A stretch of DNA of 64,000 nt from Nonomuraea thailandensis (GTDB lineage Bacteria > Actinomycetota > Actinomycetes > Streptosporangiales > Streptosporangiaceae): the NCBI RefSeq assembly GCF_024172165.1, contig NZ_JAMZEB010000002.1, positions 1 through 64,000 on the forward strand, given 5' to 3'. Position numbers and translations under genes: made by a program. Under the pieces are notes generated by a model. The model saw nothing but the letters and a program-made list of their open reading frames with translations, ran no database searches and was not told the origin of the DNA. The stretch's first letter is position 1. The number at the start of each line of letters is the position of its first letter. Shown in pieces: positions 1 to 7,868 of the stretch.

Positions 1-39
1 GAAGGGCCCCGACGCCTAGCGTCGGGGCCCTTCTTTTTT
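1..39 (+). terminator. Strong intrinsic terminator at window start
   Basis: A perfect 15-bp stem (1-15 pairs with 19-33) with a 3-nt loop is followed by six T residues (34-39). This is a textbook factor-independent terminator reading rightward, so it should end a transcription unit lying left of the window. Confidence 0.9.
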
Positions 40-47
40 GGTGCAAC

Positions 48-79
48 GAGGGCCACTCCCAGCAGCTGGAGTGGCCCTC
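48..79 (-). terminator. Candidate terminator hairpin of the dioxygenase gene
   Basis: A 12-bp perfect stem (48-59 with 68-79) with an 8-nt loop lies 25 nt past the stop codon of the leftward dioxygenase gene. No T tract follows on either strand, so it is a hairpin terminator of the kind common in actinobacteria, or an mRNA 3' stabiliser. Confidence 0.6.
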
Positions 80-103
80 TCTTGCGTTCGGGGACCGTGT
101 GGG

Positions 104-922
104 TCAGGCGCGTTGCCACAACGCGGGCACATTGGGTGGTTCCCAGCCCGCCTGTGCCTGGTGCCCCTGCAGACACCGGTAGGTCGCGCCGCCATGAGTG
201 ACCCGGTCACCCGCCTGGTAGGTCACCCCAACCTGCCAGGTGCCGCCGCCCGGAGGCGGACTCGTCGGGGGGTCCGTGGGCGGTATGCCCGGGACGTTGA
301 GCACGAAGTCGAACGTGGCCTCCCTTCCCGTCCCCACCGTCCGGACGGTCATCAGGAGGCGGGGATCGAAGATGGTGTCGGTGTTGTTGCGCGGCTCGCC
401 GGGGAAGTACAGCTGCGTCGTCAGGATCGGCCGGCCGGGGGCCTGGGCCTTGACGTGGAGGTGCCTGGTGCGGCCGGGGTAGAGGCCGGGCACGATCGTG
501 GTGAGCTTGAAGGCGCCCTGGGCGTTGGTGTACTGGTGGCCGCGGAAGTTGTACGTGATGTTGTCGTAGGCGCCGCTGTTGTCGGCCTGCCAGAAGTCCA
601 GCAGCACGTTGGCCAGGGGCTGGCAGGCGAGACCGAAGACGTACCCGCTGACGGTGAGCGGCGTGCCGGCGCCGGGCAGGACCGCGCGCTGGGGGGAGTT
701 CGGCTTGAAGTACGGGCCCTCCATCTGGGGGATGGTGGGGTCGTCGCCGTCGTCGCAGTACGGGGTGGGAGTGAGCGGGCCGCCGCTCTCGGCCGTCTGC
801 CGGGCGAGGGCCGGCACCTGTCCGAGGAGCAAGGGGACCGGTGTCGCTATGAGTGCCGCCTTGAAAAGCGTCTTTCTGCTGATGCCGCCTTGGTTATCCG
901 CGCGAGTGTGCTCGCCGTCCAC
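104..922 (-). CDS. Secreted intradiol ring-cleavage dioxygenase with C-terminal carbohydrate-binding module
   Basis: 272 residues with a GTG start and AAGGAGG 6-7 nt upstream. The N-terminus carries a basic stretch followed by a hydrophobic segment (residues about 15-40), an export signal of Tat or Sec type. The middle (about 55-210) is the intradiol dioxygenase beta-sandwich: EGPYF and the YPGRTRHLHVKA stretch hold the Tyr/Tyr/His/His ligands expected for non-haem Fe(III). A short Pro/Thr linker leads to a final 45-residue module with the W-x-G-x-x-Y-x-x-GD-x-V and GWEPPNVPALW signature of CBM5/12. The same two-domain layout is known from a Streptomyces extracellular catechol dioxygenase. 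It probably cleaves lignin-derived catechols while bound to polysaccharide. A 7-bp hairpin (981-999) lies in the upstream region. Confidence 0.88.
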   Translation of the reverse strand: MDGEHTRADNQGGISRKTLFKAALIATPVPLLLGQVPALARQTAESGGPLTPTPYCDDGDDPTIPQMEGPYFKPNSPQRAVLPGAGTPLTVSGYVFGLACQPLANVLLDFWQADNSGAYDNITYNFRGHQYTNAQGAFKLTTIVPGLYPGRTRHLHVKAQAPGRPILTTQLYFPGEPRNNTDTIFDPRLLMTVRTVGTGREATFDFVLNVPGIPPTDPPTSPPPGGGTWQVGVTYQAGDRVTHGGATYRCLQGHQAQAGWEPPNVPALWQRA

Positions 923-1080
923 GATTGCCTCCTTGAAGAGCGGCCCGCCGGGGGGTGGGGCGGGCTGTTTCCCAAGGTGGCACCCGGGCCGTCCGGGTGA
1001 GTACCCTCCACTTTTCTATATGTCCGGCAATATGTTCGCCCCGCGTACGGACCGCTGTCGGCGGTCAGTAGGGTTGAAGG

Positions 1081-2400
1081 GTGGATTATCGTGCGGTAGA
1101 ACGCGCGATCATGGATCGTGGCGTCGAGTGGGATTTCGAGCCGACGCTCGATCGGATCGCGGCCCTCCTTGACCTGCTCGGCTCGCCGCAGCGGGCGTAC
1201 CCGGTCATACACATCGCCGGCACCAACGGCAAGACGAGCACGGCGCGGCTGACCGAGACGCTGCTCAGGGAGCGCAACCTGCGGGTGGGGCGGTTCACCA
1301 GCCCTCATCTGGTGTCGATGCGCGAGCGGATCACCGTGGACGGTGAGCCGCTGAGCGAGGAGCGCTTCTCCCAGGTCTACGAGGAGGTCATTCCATACGT
1401 CGAGCTGGCCGACACGCAGGGCCGGCGCATCCAGTTCTTCGAGCTGCTGACGGCCATGGCGTTCGCGGCGTTCGCCGACACGCCGGTCGACGTCGCCGTC
1501 GTCGAGACGGGCATGGGCGGGTCGTGGGACGCGACGAACGTCGCCGACGGCACCGTGTCGGTGATCACGCCGATCTCCCTCGACCACACCGACCGGCTCG
1601 GTCCCGACATCCCGAGCATCGCCGGAGAGAAGGCCGGCATCATCAAGGCCGGCGCGACCACCATCCTCGCCCAGCAGGAGCTGGAGGCCGCCGAGGTGCT
1701 GATGCGGCGCGTGGCCGACGTCGGCGCGGTCGTGGCGCGCGAGGGGCTGGAGTTCGGCGTGCTGAGCCGGGAGGTCGCGATCGGCGGGCAGTTGCTCACG
1801 CTGCGCGGGCTCAAGGGCGTCTACGACGAGGTCTACCTGCCGCTGTACGGCGCCCACCAGGCGAGCAACGCCGTGTGCGCGCTGGCCGCCGTCGAGGCGC
1901 TGACCGGCGGTGACGATCCGCTCGACGTGGAGCTCGTACGCGCCGCGTTCGCGCAGGCGTCCTCTCCGGGGCGGATGGAGGTCGTGCGGCGCACCCCCAC
2001 GGTGGTGATCGACGCCGCGCACAACCCGGGCGGCATGCAGGCGTCGCTCGACGGGCTGCACGAGGCGTTCGACTTCGCCAAGGTGATCGGCGTGGTCGGG
2101 GTCATGCACGACAAGGACGTGGCGGGGCTGCTGGAGCTGCTGGAGCCGGTCCTCGACGAGATCGTCGTGACCCGCAACTCCTCGCCCAGGTCCATGTCCG
2201 CCGAGGAGCTGGCGGCCCTGGCCGAGCCGTTGTTCGGCGAGGAGCGCGTCCACGTCGTCGAGCGGCTCGACGACGCCATCGACAGGGCGATCGGCATGGC
2301 CGATGCCGAGGGCGAGTTCAGCGGCACGGGAGTGCTCATCACCGGGTCCGTCGTGACGGCGGGCGACGCGCGGTTGCTGCTCAAGGCGGACGGCACATGA
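1081..2400 (+). CDS. folC: Bifunctional dihydrofolate synthase / folylpolyglutamate synthase
   Basis: 439 residues, Mur-ligase superfamily. It joins glutamate to dihydropteroate and extends the polyglutamate tail in the cytoplasm. The ATP-binding loop GTNGKTS is at residues 47-53. The central domain with VVETGMGGSWDATN and the C-terminal ligase domain containing DAAHNPGG are intact. Start: the frame opens at 1078 after a stop, so GTG 1081 is the first usable codon. The box TAGGGT at 1069-1074 lies 6 nt before it, which suggests a leaderless transcript. The stop overlaps the next gene by 4 nt. Length and motifs are typical. Confidence 0.96.
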   Translation: MDYRAVERAIMDRGVEWDFEPTLDRIAALLDLLGSPQRAYPVIHIAGTNGKTSTARLTETLLRERNLRVGRFTSPHLVSMRERITVDGEPLSEERFSQVYEEVIPYVELADTQGRRIQFFELLTAMAFAAFADTPVDVAVVETGMGGSWDATNVADGTVSVITPISLDHTDRLGPDIPSIAGEKAGIIKAGATTILAQQELEAAEVLMRRVADVGAVVAREGLEFGVLSREVAIGGQLLTLRGLKGVYDEVYLPLYGAHQASNAVCALAAVEALTGGDDPLDVELVRAAFAQASSPGRMEVVRRTPTVVIDAAHNPGGMQASLDGLHEAFDFAKVIGVVGVMHDKDVAGLLELLEPVLDEIVVTRNSSPRSMSAEELAALAEPLFGEERVHVVERLDDAIDRAIGMADAEGEFSGTGVLITGSVVTAGDARLLLKADGT

Positions 2401-2741
2401 TGAACTTCGAGGTCACACCCGGCATGCGCAGGCTCGGCGCGAGCGTGCTCGGCATGGAGGCGATCGTGGCCGGGCTCATCACGCCGGTGGCGATCAGCGT
2501 GGGCGGCGTCGAGCCGGCGCTCGCCGTGACGGTCGGCATCGGTCTGGCCGTGCTGTGCGTGGTCGCTGCGGGCCTGCTCAAGCGGCCCTTCGGGTACGTG
2601 CTCGGCAGCGTCGTCCAGGTGCTGGCGATCTGCACGGGCTTCGTCGTGACGACCATGTTCTTCCTCGGCGCGATCTTCACCGCACTGTGGATCACAGTGA
2701 TTATCGTCGCTCGCCGTGTCGAGGGCGCTACTTCCCGCTAA
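2397..2741 (+). CDS. DUF4233 membrane protein, folC partner
   Basis: 114 residues with three or four hydrophobic helices. It begins at an ATGA overlap with the folC stop (two adjacent ATG codons at 2397 and 2400), so translation is coupled to folC. Small DUF4233 proteins are found directly behind folC across actinobacteria. Their function is unknown. The hydrophobic profile and basic C-terminus suggest an inner-membrane protein with a cytoplasmic tail. Confidence 0.85.
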   Translation: MMNFEVTPGMRRLGASVLGMEAIVAGLITPVAISVGGVEPALAVTVGIGLAVLCVVAAGLLKRPFGYVLGSVVQVLAICTGFVVTTMFFLGAIFTALWITVIIVARRVEGATSR

Positions 2742-2752
2742 AGTCGGCCTCT

Positions 2753-4393
2753 ATGGCCGTCCCCCCAAGCACGCGGCCGCCGCATCAGGCGCGCCTCAGA
2801 CATCCCTGGCTGCTCGACACGTTGCTCGGGCTCCTCGTCGTGGCGTCGCTGCCGCTGGCGGTCGTCGCGATCCCCAACACGCTGTCCGTCGTCGCCAGGC
2901 TGCTCCCGCTGGGCCTCGACCACGCCGGGCTCATGCGCACGCACGGGCTCGCCCTGCCCGCGCTGATGCTGGCCGTCCCGCTGGCGGGCGTGGCGCTGCG
3001 GCGGGTGCCCGCCGCTCACCTGCTGGTCGGCGCGCTGGCGCTGGTGGCGCTGTCCGACGCCGCGGGCGGGTACGCGGACTCCGAGCTCGTCGTCGGCGCG
3101 GTGCGCGTGCTGCGCGGCATCGGCGCCGGCCTCGTGCTCACCACCACGCTGGCGGCCGTGTGGGACCGCCTGCCGGTGCTGCGGGCCCTGTGGGTGGGGG
3201 TGTTCGGTCTCAGCCTGCTCGCGGCGCAGGCGCTGGCGCTGTGGCCGCTCGACGCGGTGAGCAGCTGGCGGGTCACGCTGCAGCCGTACCCGATGGTGAC
3301 GGGTGTGGCGCTCGGCCTGGCCGCGGTTCACCTGGTCGCGTGGATGCTGCTCGGGCGGCCGGAGACGCCCGCCCCTGATCTGCGCGAGCGCGGGCGGCTG
3401 CTGCTGGCGGCCGTGCCCGCCGCGGCCATCGCGGTCGTGGCGATCAGCACGGCGAGCGAGGGGTGGCGGGCCCTGCTGGTGGTCCTGCTGGCGGCGGTGG
3501 CGGTCCTGGGGCTGCTGGCGCTGGCCTCGATCGGGGTCGCTTCCGGCCGCACGCTGGCGTACACGATGGTGGCGGTGGGTGTGGTGCTGCTGCCCAGCGC
3601 GGCGCAGGTCACGCTGGTGGAGATGGGCGGGCTCGGCGGTCCTGGGCTGCGTGGCCTGTGGGTGCCGTACACCGTGGCGGGGGTGCTCGCGGTCGCCGCC
3701 TCGGTGGCGGTGCGGCTGCTCACCCGGGCGGCCGGGCGCTGGCTGGCTCCTCTGGGGCTGCTGGCCATGGTGGCCGGGCTCTGCTCGGTGCGGATCGTGG
3801 TGCCGTCGGCCGACGGGATGGTGCTCACGGTGCCGTTCAGCCTGCTCGCGGTGGGCGCTGCGGTGGCGCTGACGGCGGCGTTGCAGGAGGTGGGCGTCGG
3901 GGCGGCGGTGTTCGGGCTGTCACTGGGCTGCACGGGCGTGCTGGCGGGGTTCCTGCTCGGCACGGGAGTGCAGATGGCCATGCTGGACGGGGTCCGGTCG
4001 GCTCAGGAGCTGGTCGACAGCTTCGTGGAGGCGTTGCACTGGTGGGCGCTGATCGGCGGGTTCCTCGTGGTGGCCATCATCGTCCTGGCGGCCGTGATGG
4101 CCCGGCGTTCCGGGACGGGCGCCGCGCCGGCGGAGCCGGTGCCGCTGACGGACCCGCCTTGTGCGGGCATCCCCACCGCTGATCCCGTGGACGTGCTGCT
4201 CGTGCCGGCGCCGGGCAGGGACGACGACGCGGAGGAGGAGGAAGGGCCCACCGGCGCGATCCCCCGCGTGGTGCTGCCCGTGGCCGCCCGAGGGGCCTTC
4301 GACCAGGCCGGGGCCGCGTCCGAGGACGAGGGGGCCGGGCCCGCCGTGCCGCCTCAGGGGCATTCTCCCGAGGACGGCGGCGCGCCTTCCTAG
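2753..4393 (+). CDS. Multi-pass membrane protein, MFS-like transporter
   Basis: 546 residues from ATG 2753, with about 13-14 predicted transmembrane helices and an acidic, Pro/Ala-rich cytoplasmic tail of about 90 residues. The segment RVLRGIGAGLVLTTTLA near residue 125 resembles the helix-4 region of DHA2-type MFS exporters, but charged motif A is weak, so the assignment is tentative. There is no clear ribosome-binding site. A TAAAGT box at 2739-2744 sits 8 nt before the ATG, consistent with a leaderless start. It lies between DUF4233 and ndk. No substrate can be named. Confidence 0.7.
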   Translation: MAVPPSTRPPHQARLRHPWLLDTLLGLLVVASLPLAVVAIPNTLSVVARLLPLGLDHAGLMRTHGLALPALMLAVPLAGVALRRVPAAHLLVGALALVALSDAAGGYADSELVVGAVRVLRGIGAGLVLTTTLAAVWDRLPVLRALWVGVFGLSLLAAQALALWPLDAVSSWRVTLQPYPMVTGVALGLAAVHLVAWMLLGRPETPAPDLRERGRLLLAAVPAAAIAVVAISTASEGWRALLVVLLAAVAVLGLLALASIGVASGRTLAYTMVAVGVVLLPSAAQVTLVEMGGLGGPGLRGLWVPYTVAGVLAVAASVAVRLLTRAAGRWLAPLGLLAMVAGLCSVRIVVPSADGMVLTVPFSLLAVGAAVALTAALQEVGVGAAVFGLSLGCTGVLAGFLLGTGVQMAMLDGVRSAQELVDSFVEALHWWALIGGFLVVAIIVLAAVMARRSGTGAAPAEPVPLTDPPCAGIPTADPVDVLLVPAPGRDDDAEEEEGPTGAIPRVVLPVAARGAFDQAGAASEDEGAGPAVPPQGHSPEDGGAPS

Positions 4394-4549
4394 GCTCGGC
4401 CGCGGTCGCGGAAAACGAGGGCGGGGCCGGGGACGGTAAGCTGAGGGCCCTGCTACGGCGCCGCGTGGGCACGTGCCCCGCGACGCGTCTTCGCGACCAG
4501 GCCCGATGCCTGCAGTCGCGACCCCACTCTGTTCGAAGGAGAACTCCAA

Positions 4550-4960
4550 GTGTCCGAGCGCACTCTTGTCCTGATCAAGCCCGACGGGGTTAAGCGCGGC
4601 CTCATCGGTGACGTGATCGCCCGTGTGGAGCGCAAGGGCCTCAAGGTCGTGGCGATGGACCTGCGCACCCTCGACGCCGACACCGCCAAGGCGCACTACG
4701 CCGAGCACTCCGAGCGGCCGTTCTTCGGCGAGCTCGTCGAGTTCATCACCTCGGGGCCGCTCGTCGCCATGGTGCTGGAGGGGCCGCGTGCCGTCGAGGC
4801 CTTCCGCGCGCTGGCCGGCGCCACCGACCCCGTCAAGTCGGCTCCGGGGACGATCCGCGGCGACCACGCCCTCGAGATCGGTGAGAACGTGGTGCACGGC
4901 TCCGACTCGCCCGAGTCGGCGGCCCGCGAGGTCAAGATCTTCTTCCCGGACCGGTTCTAG
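4550..4960 (+). CDS. ndk: Nucleoside diphosphate kinase
   Basis: 136 residues, the usual length. It transfers the gamma-phosphate of ATP to NDPs through a phosphohistidine. The catalytic His is residue 116 in NVVHGSD, and the nucleotide-binding [11 protein letters not shown] stretch is at the N-terminus. GTG start at 4550 with GAAGGAG about 8 nt upstream. It has its own leader (4394-4549) and a terminator behind it, so it is probably a single-gene unit. Confidence 0.97.
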   Translation: MSERTLVLIKPDGVKRGLIGDVIARVERKGLKVVAMDLRTLDADTAKAHYAEHSERPFFGELVEFITSGPLVAMVLEGPRAVEAFRALAGATDPVKSAPGTIRGDHALEIGENVVHGSDSPESAAREVKIFFPDRF

Positions 4961-4979
4961 GCCGTTCGAGGGTTTTCCG

Positions 4980-5020
4980 CGCGCGTCTTCGCGGCTTCGG
5001 CCGCGGGGGCGCGCGTTTTT
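4980..5020 (+). terminator. Intrinsic terminator behind ndk
   Basis: A GC-rich hairpin has an inner stem CGCGGC/GCCGCG closed by a TTCG tetraloop (4996-4999) and an outer stem CGCGCG/CGCGCG (4980-4985 with 5010-5015). It is followed by T x5 at 5016-5020. It starts 20 nt past the ndk stop and separates ndk from the mre operon. Confidence 0.85.
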
Positions 5021-5306
5021 CATGCCGGAACGTGGAATAGGGCGTCCGCGTGACCGGCCCGCGGGTGCGGCGCGGCTGAATTTTGTCGGCTGCTTACCGT
5101 ATGGTTTCTCGCGGTTGGTTGTTGGATCGTTCCAGAGCCTCAGCGGATGTTGTGGTGCAATCCGGGCAAAATTGCGGTTGAGGTAGGGGCTGGAGATTTT
5201 TGATGGGCGCGATGGCTCATTGCGCGCATCGGTGGGTACGTCACGTTACGATTCGAATTCAATCCGTAGTCATTCGCGAACGACGTTACGGAGGGCTCCG
5301 TTCCCC
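5021..5306 (+). promoter_or_regulatory. Promoter and leader region of the mre operon
   Basis: This 286-nt gap is noticeably less GC-rich than its surroundings and holds no plausible gene. It should contain the mreB promoter. A TTACGAT element near 5245-5251 is a candidate -10 box. The ribosome-binding site ACGGAGGG (5288-5295) fixes the mreB start at 5307. No riboswitch or operator was recognised. Confidence 0.5.
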
Positions 5307-6338
5307 ATGGGCAGCAAGCTCGCGTTCCTCGGCCGTGACATGGCGGTCGACCTGGGCACCGCCAACACGCTGGTCTACGTGCGTGGTCGTGGCATCGTGC
5401 TCAACGAGCCATCAGTCGTCGCGATCAACACGGCGACCGGCAAGATTGTGGCGGTCGGCATCGAAGCCAAACGAATGATCGGCCGCACACCTGGCAACAT
5501 CATCGCGGTCCGTCCGCTCAAGGACGGTGTGATCGCGGATTTCGACGTCACTGAGCGGATGTTGCGATATTTCATTCAACGAGTGCATCGGCGGCGACAT
5601 TTCGCCAAGCCGCGCATCATCATCGCCGTGCCCAGTGGCATCACCAGCGTTGAGCAGCGGGCGGTGAAGGAGGCCGGCTACCAGGCGGGGGCCAGGAAGG
5701 TCTACATCGTCGAGGAGCCGATGGCCGCCGCCATCGGGGCCGGGCTGCCGGTGCACGAGCCGACGGGCAACATGGTCGTCGACATCGGCGGCGGCACCAC
5801 CGAGGTGGCGATCATCTCGATGGGCGGCGTGGTCACGAGCCAGTCGATCAGGATCGGCGGCGACGAGCTCGACCAGGCGGTGATCGCGTTCGCCAAGAAG
5901 GAGTTCTCGCTGATGCTCGGCGAGCGCACCGCCGAGGAGATCAAGATCGCCATCGGCTCGGCCTGCCCGTTCGGCGAGGAGGCGCACGCGGAGGTCCGCG
6001 GACGCGACCTGGTCAGCGGGCTGCCCAAGACGATCATCGTCTCCAGCGAGGAGATCAGGAAGGCCACCGAGGAGCCGGTCAACGCGATCGTCGACGCGGT
6101 CAAGACCACGCTCGACAAGTGCCCGCCCGAGCTGTCCGGCGACATCATGGACCGCGGCATCGCGCTCACCGGCGGCGGAGCCCTGCTCAAGGGGCTCGAC
6201 GAGCGGGTCAAGGCCGAGACGGGCATGCCCGTCCACCTGGTCGACAACGCTCTCGACTCGGTGGCCATCGGGTCGGGCAAGTGCGCCGAGGAGTTCGAGG
6301 CCCTGCAGCAGGTCCTGGTGCCGGAGTCGCGACACTGA
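5307..6338 (+). CDS. mreB: Rod shape-determining protein MreB (bacterial actin)
   Basis: 343 residues from ATG 5307, chosen because GGAGGG lies 12 nt upstream and the protein then begins like other MreBs. Actin-fold signatures are present: DLGTANT (phosphate 1), [13 protein letters not shown] (phosphate 2) and the adenosine motif [11 protein letters not shown]. It polymerises under the membrane and organises the elongasome; in streptomycetes it acts mainly in aerial hyphae and spore walls. First gene of mreBCD-mrdA-rodA; the TGATG junction overlaps mreC by 1 nt. Confidence 0.97.
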   Translation: MGSKLAFLGRDMAVDLGTANTLVYVRGRGIVLNEPSVVAINTATGKIVAVGIEAKRMIGRTPGNIIAVRPLKDGVIADFDVTERMLRYFIQRVHRRRHFAKPRIIIAVPSGITSVEQRAVKEAGYQAGARKVYIVEEPMAAAIGAGLPVHEPTGNMVVDIGGGTTEVAIISMGGVVTSQSIRIGGDELDQAVIAFAKKEFSLMLGERTAEEIKIAIGSACPFGEEAHAEVRGRDLVSGLPKTIIVSSEEIRKATEEPVNAIVDAVKTTLDKCPPELSGDIMDRGIALTGGGALLKGLDERVKAETGMPVHLVDNALDSVAIGSGKCAEEFEALQQVLVPESRH

Positions 6339-7216
6339 TGAGAGATTCACGCCGTGCCCGGCTGATCCTGGGAGTGCTGCTGGCGGCGGCACTGGTCATC
6401 CTGACCGTCGACCACCGCACCGGCGAGAGCTCACCGCTGCGCCCGCTGCGCGCGGCCGGGTCCTATCTGTTCGGCACGGCGGAGCAGTTCGGCGGCGGGG
6501 TGTTGCGCCCCGTCAGCACATTCGTGCACGCGATCCTGACCGCGCCCGCCTCCAGGGAGCGCATCGAGGCGCTCAAGGCGGAGAACGCGAAGCTGCGCGC
6601 GGGGCTGCTGGCAGGCAAGCTGAACGCCGACCGCTCCAAGGAGCTGGATCGGCTGGTCGGGCTGGCCGGGGCCGGCGGATACAAGGTGGTCACCGGCAAC
6701 GTCGTCGCCAGACGGGGCCAGCCCGGGTTCGAGGACGCGGTGCAGATCGACATCGGCACCAACGACGGGGTGCGGTCGGAGATGACCGTGCTCAACGGCG
6801 ACGGGCTGGTCGGGCGGGTGTTGCACGCCTCCGCCCGTACGTCGACGGTGGTGCTGCTCAGCGATCCCGCCTCGGCCGCCGGGGCGCGGCTGGAAGGCGG
6901 CAAGGAGATCGGCGTCGTGCACGGGGTGGGGGAGCACGGGCGGCTCGTGCAGTTCCGGCTGCTCGACTCCACGGCGGCGATGGCCAGGGGCGGGCGGATC
7001 GTGAGCTTCGGCTCCCAGCACGCGCGGCCGTACGTGCCGGGGGTGCCGATCGGGGTCATCGAGCGGGTGGAGTCCACGCCCGGGGAGCTGACGCGCATCG
7101 CCTACGCCAGGCCGTACGCGGATCTGACCGCTCTCGACGTGGTCGGCGTGGTGGTGGAGGCGCCGAAGCGGGACCCGCGTGACGCGGTGCTGCCCTCCAA
7201 GGAGGGCTCGCGGTGA
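6338..7216 (+). CDS. mreC: Rod shape-determining protein MreC
   Basis: 292 residues: a short cytoplasmic N-terminus, one transmembrane helix (about 8-25), a coiled-coil segment rich in Lys/Glu/Leu (about 70-105), then the extracytoplasmic beta domain of MreC ending in a charged tail. MreC bridges MreB and the PBP2/RodA synthase. Translation is coupled to mreB (TGATG). The stop overlaps a small reading frame rather than mreD, which is unusual (see 7213-7416). Confidence 0.94.
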   Translation: MRDSRRARLILGVLLAAALVILTVDHRTGESSPLRPLRAAGSYLFGTAEQFGGGVLRPVSTFVHAILTAPASRERIEALKAENAKLRAGLLAGKLNADRSKELDRLVGLAGAGGYKVVTGNVVARRGQPGFEDAVQIDIGTNDGVRSEMTVLNGDGLVGRVLHASARTSTVVLLSDPASAAGARLEGGKEIGVVHGVGEHGRLVQFRLLDSTAAMARGGRIVSFGSQHARPYVPGVPIGVIERVESTPGELTRIAYARPYADLTALDVVGVVVEAPKRDPRDAVLPSKEGSR

Positions 7217-7416
7217 GGAGAGGACGTTGCCGTAAGGGCGCCTGCCAGGCGGCGGGCGCGAGGAGGCGCAAGGGGGGCTGCCCAGCGGCGCTCGCGGGCA
7301 GGCGCGGGGGCGCCTGCTGTGTCCTGTTGTCGGTGAGGCGGGTGCGCGGGGCCGTTGACGGCGTGGTGATCGGCGGGGCCGGCGTGGGGCCGGCGGGCGA
7401 GGAGGGGGCGCGGTGA
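7213..7416 (+). CDS. Small Arg/Gly/Cys-rich ORF wedged between mreC and mreD
   Basis: 67 codons, starting in a GTGA overlap with the mreC stop and ending in a GTGA overlap with the mreD start. The product is basic, has four Cys in the first 40 residues and no recognised domain. The DNA is full of near-repeats of GGCGC and GCCTG. It could be a genuine coupled micro-protein, a coupling device that carries ribosomes from mreC to mreD, or an expansion of a once-short mreC-mreD junction. No homology can be claimed from sequence alone. Confidence 0.35.
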   Translation: MRRGRCRKGACQAAGARRRKGGCPAALAGRRGGACCVLLSVRRVRGAVDGVVIGGAGVGPAGEEGAR

Positions 7417-7868
7417 TCGGGGGTGTTTCCGTCGTGCTGGCGTTGCTGGCGCAGGTGATGCTCGTCAACCGGGTGCCGCTGCCCGCCGGCGGAGCGCCCG
7501 ATCTCGTGTTGCTGACCGTCATCGGGGCCGCGCTGGTCAGAGGGCCCGCGCCGGGGGCGGTGCTCGGGTTCTTCGCCGGGCTGCTGGTCGACGTCATGCC
7601 GCCGACCGCTCATCTCATGGGCCAGTACGCGTTCGTGCTCGCGCTGGTCGGCTACGTCGCCGGGCGGGGCGCGGGCGGCCCCGTGACGACCGTCGTGCTG
7701 TGCGTGCTGATGGCGCCGCTGCTGGCGGCGGCCGTGGGCGGGCTGATCTCCGATCCCCGCGTGACGATGTCCACGCTGATCGAGCAGGTGCCGGTCACGA
7801 TCGTCTACACGCTGCTCGTCTCGCCGGTCGTGATCTGGCTGACCACCAGAAAGAGATTCGCGCCATGA
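7413..7868 (+). CDS. mreD: Rod shape-determining protein MreD
   Basis: 151 residues with about five transmembrane helices. The conserved region is around APDLVLL and GFFAGLLVDVMPP (DLxPP-like motif). It is an inner-membrane partner of MreC in the elongasome. GTG start within a GTGA overlap with the preceding small frame; the stop overlaps the mrdA ATG by 4 nt. The N-terminus is somewhat shorter than in Streptomyces. Confidence 0.92.
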   Translation: MIGGVSVVLALLAQVMLVNRVPLPAGGAPDLVLLTVIGAALVRGPAPGAVLGFFAGLLVDVMPPTAHLMGQYAFVLALVGYVAGRGAGGPVTTVVLCVLMAPLLAAAVGGLISDPRVTMSTLIEQVPVTIVYTLLVSPVVIWLTTRKRFAP

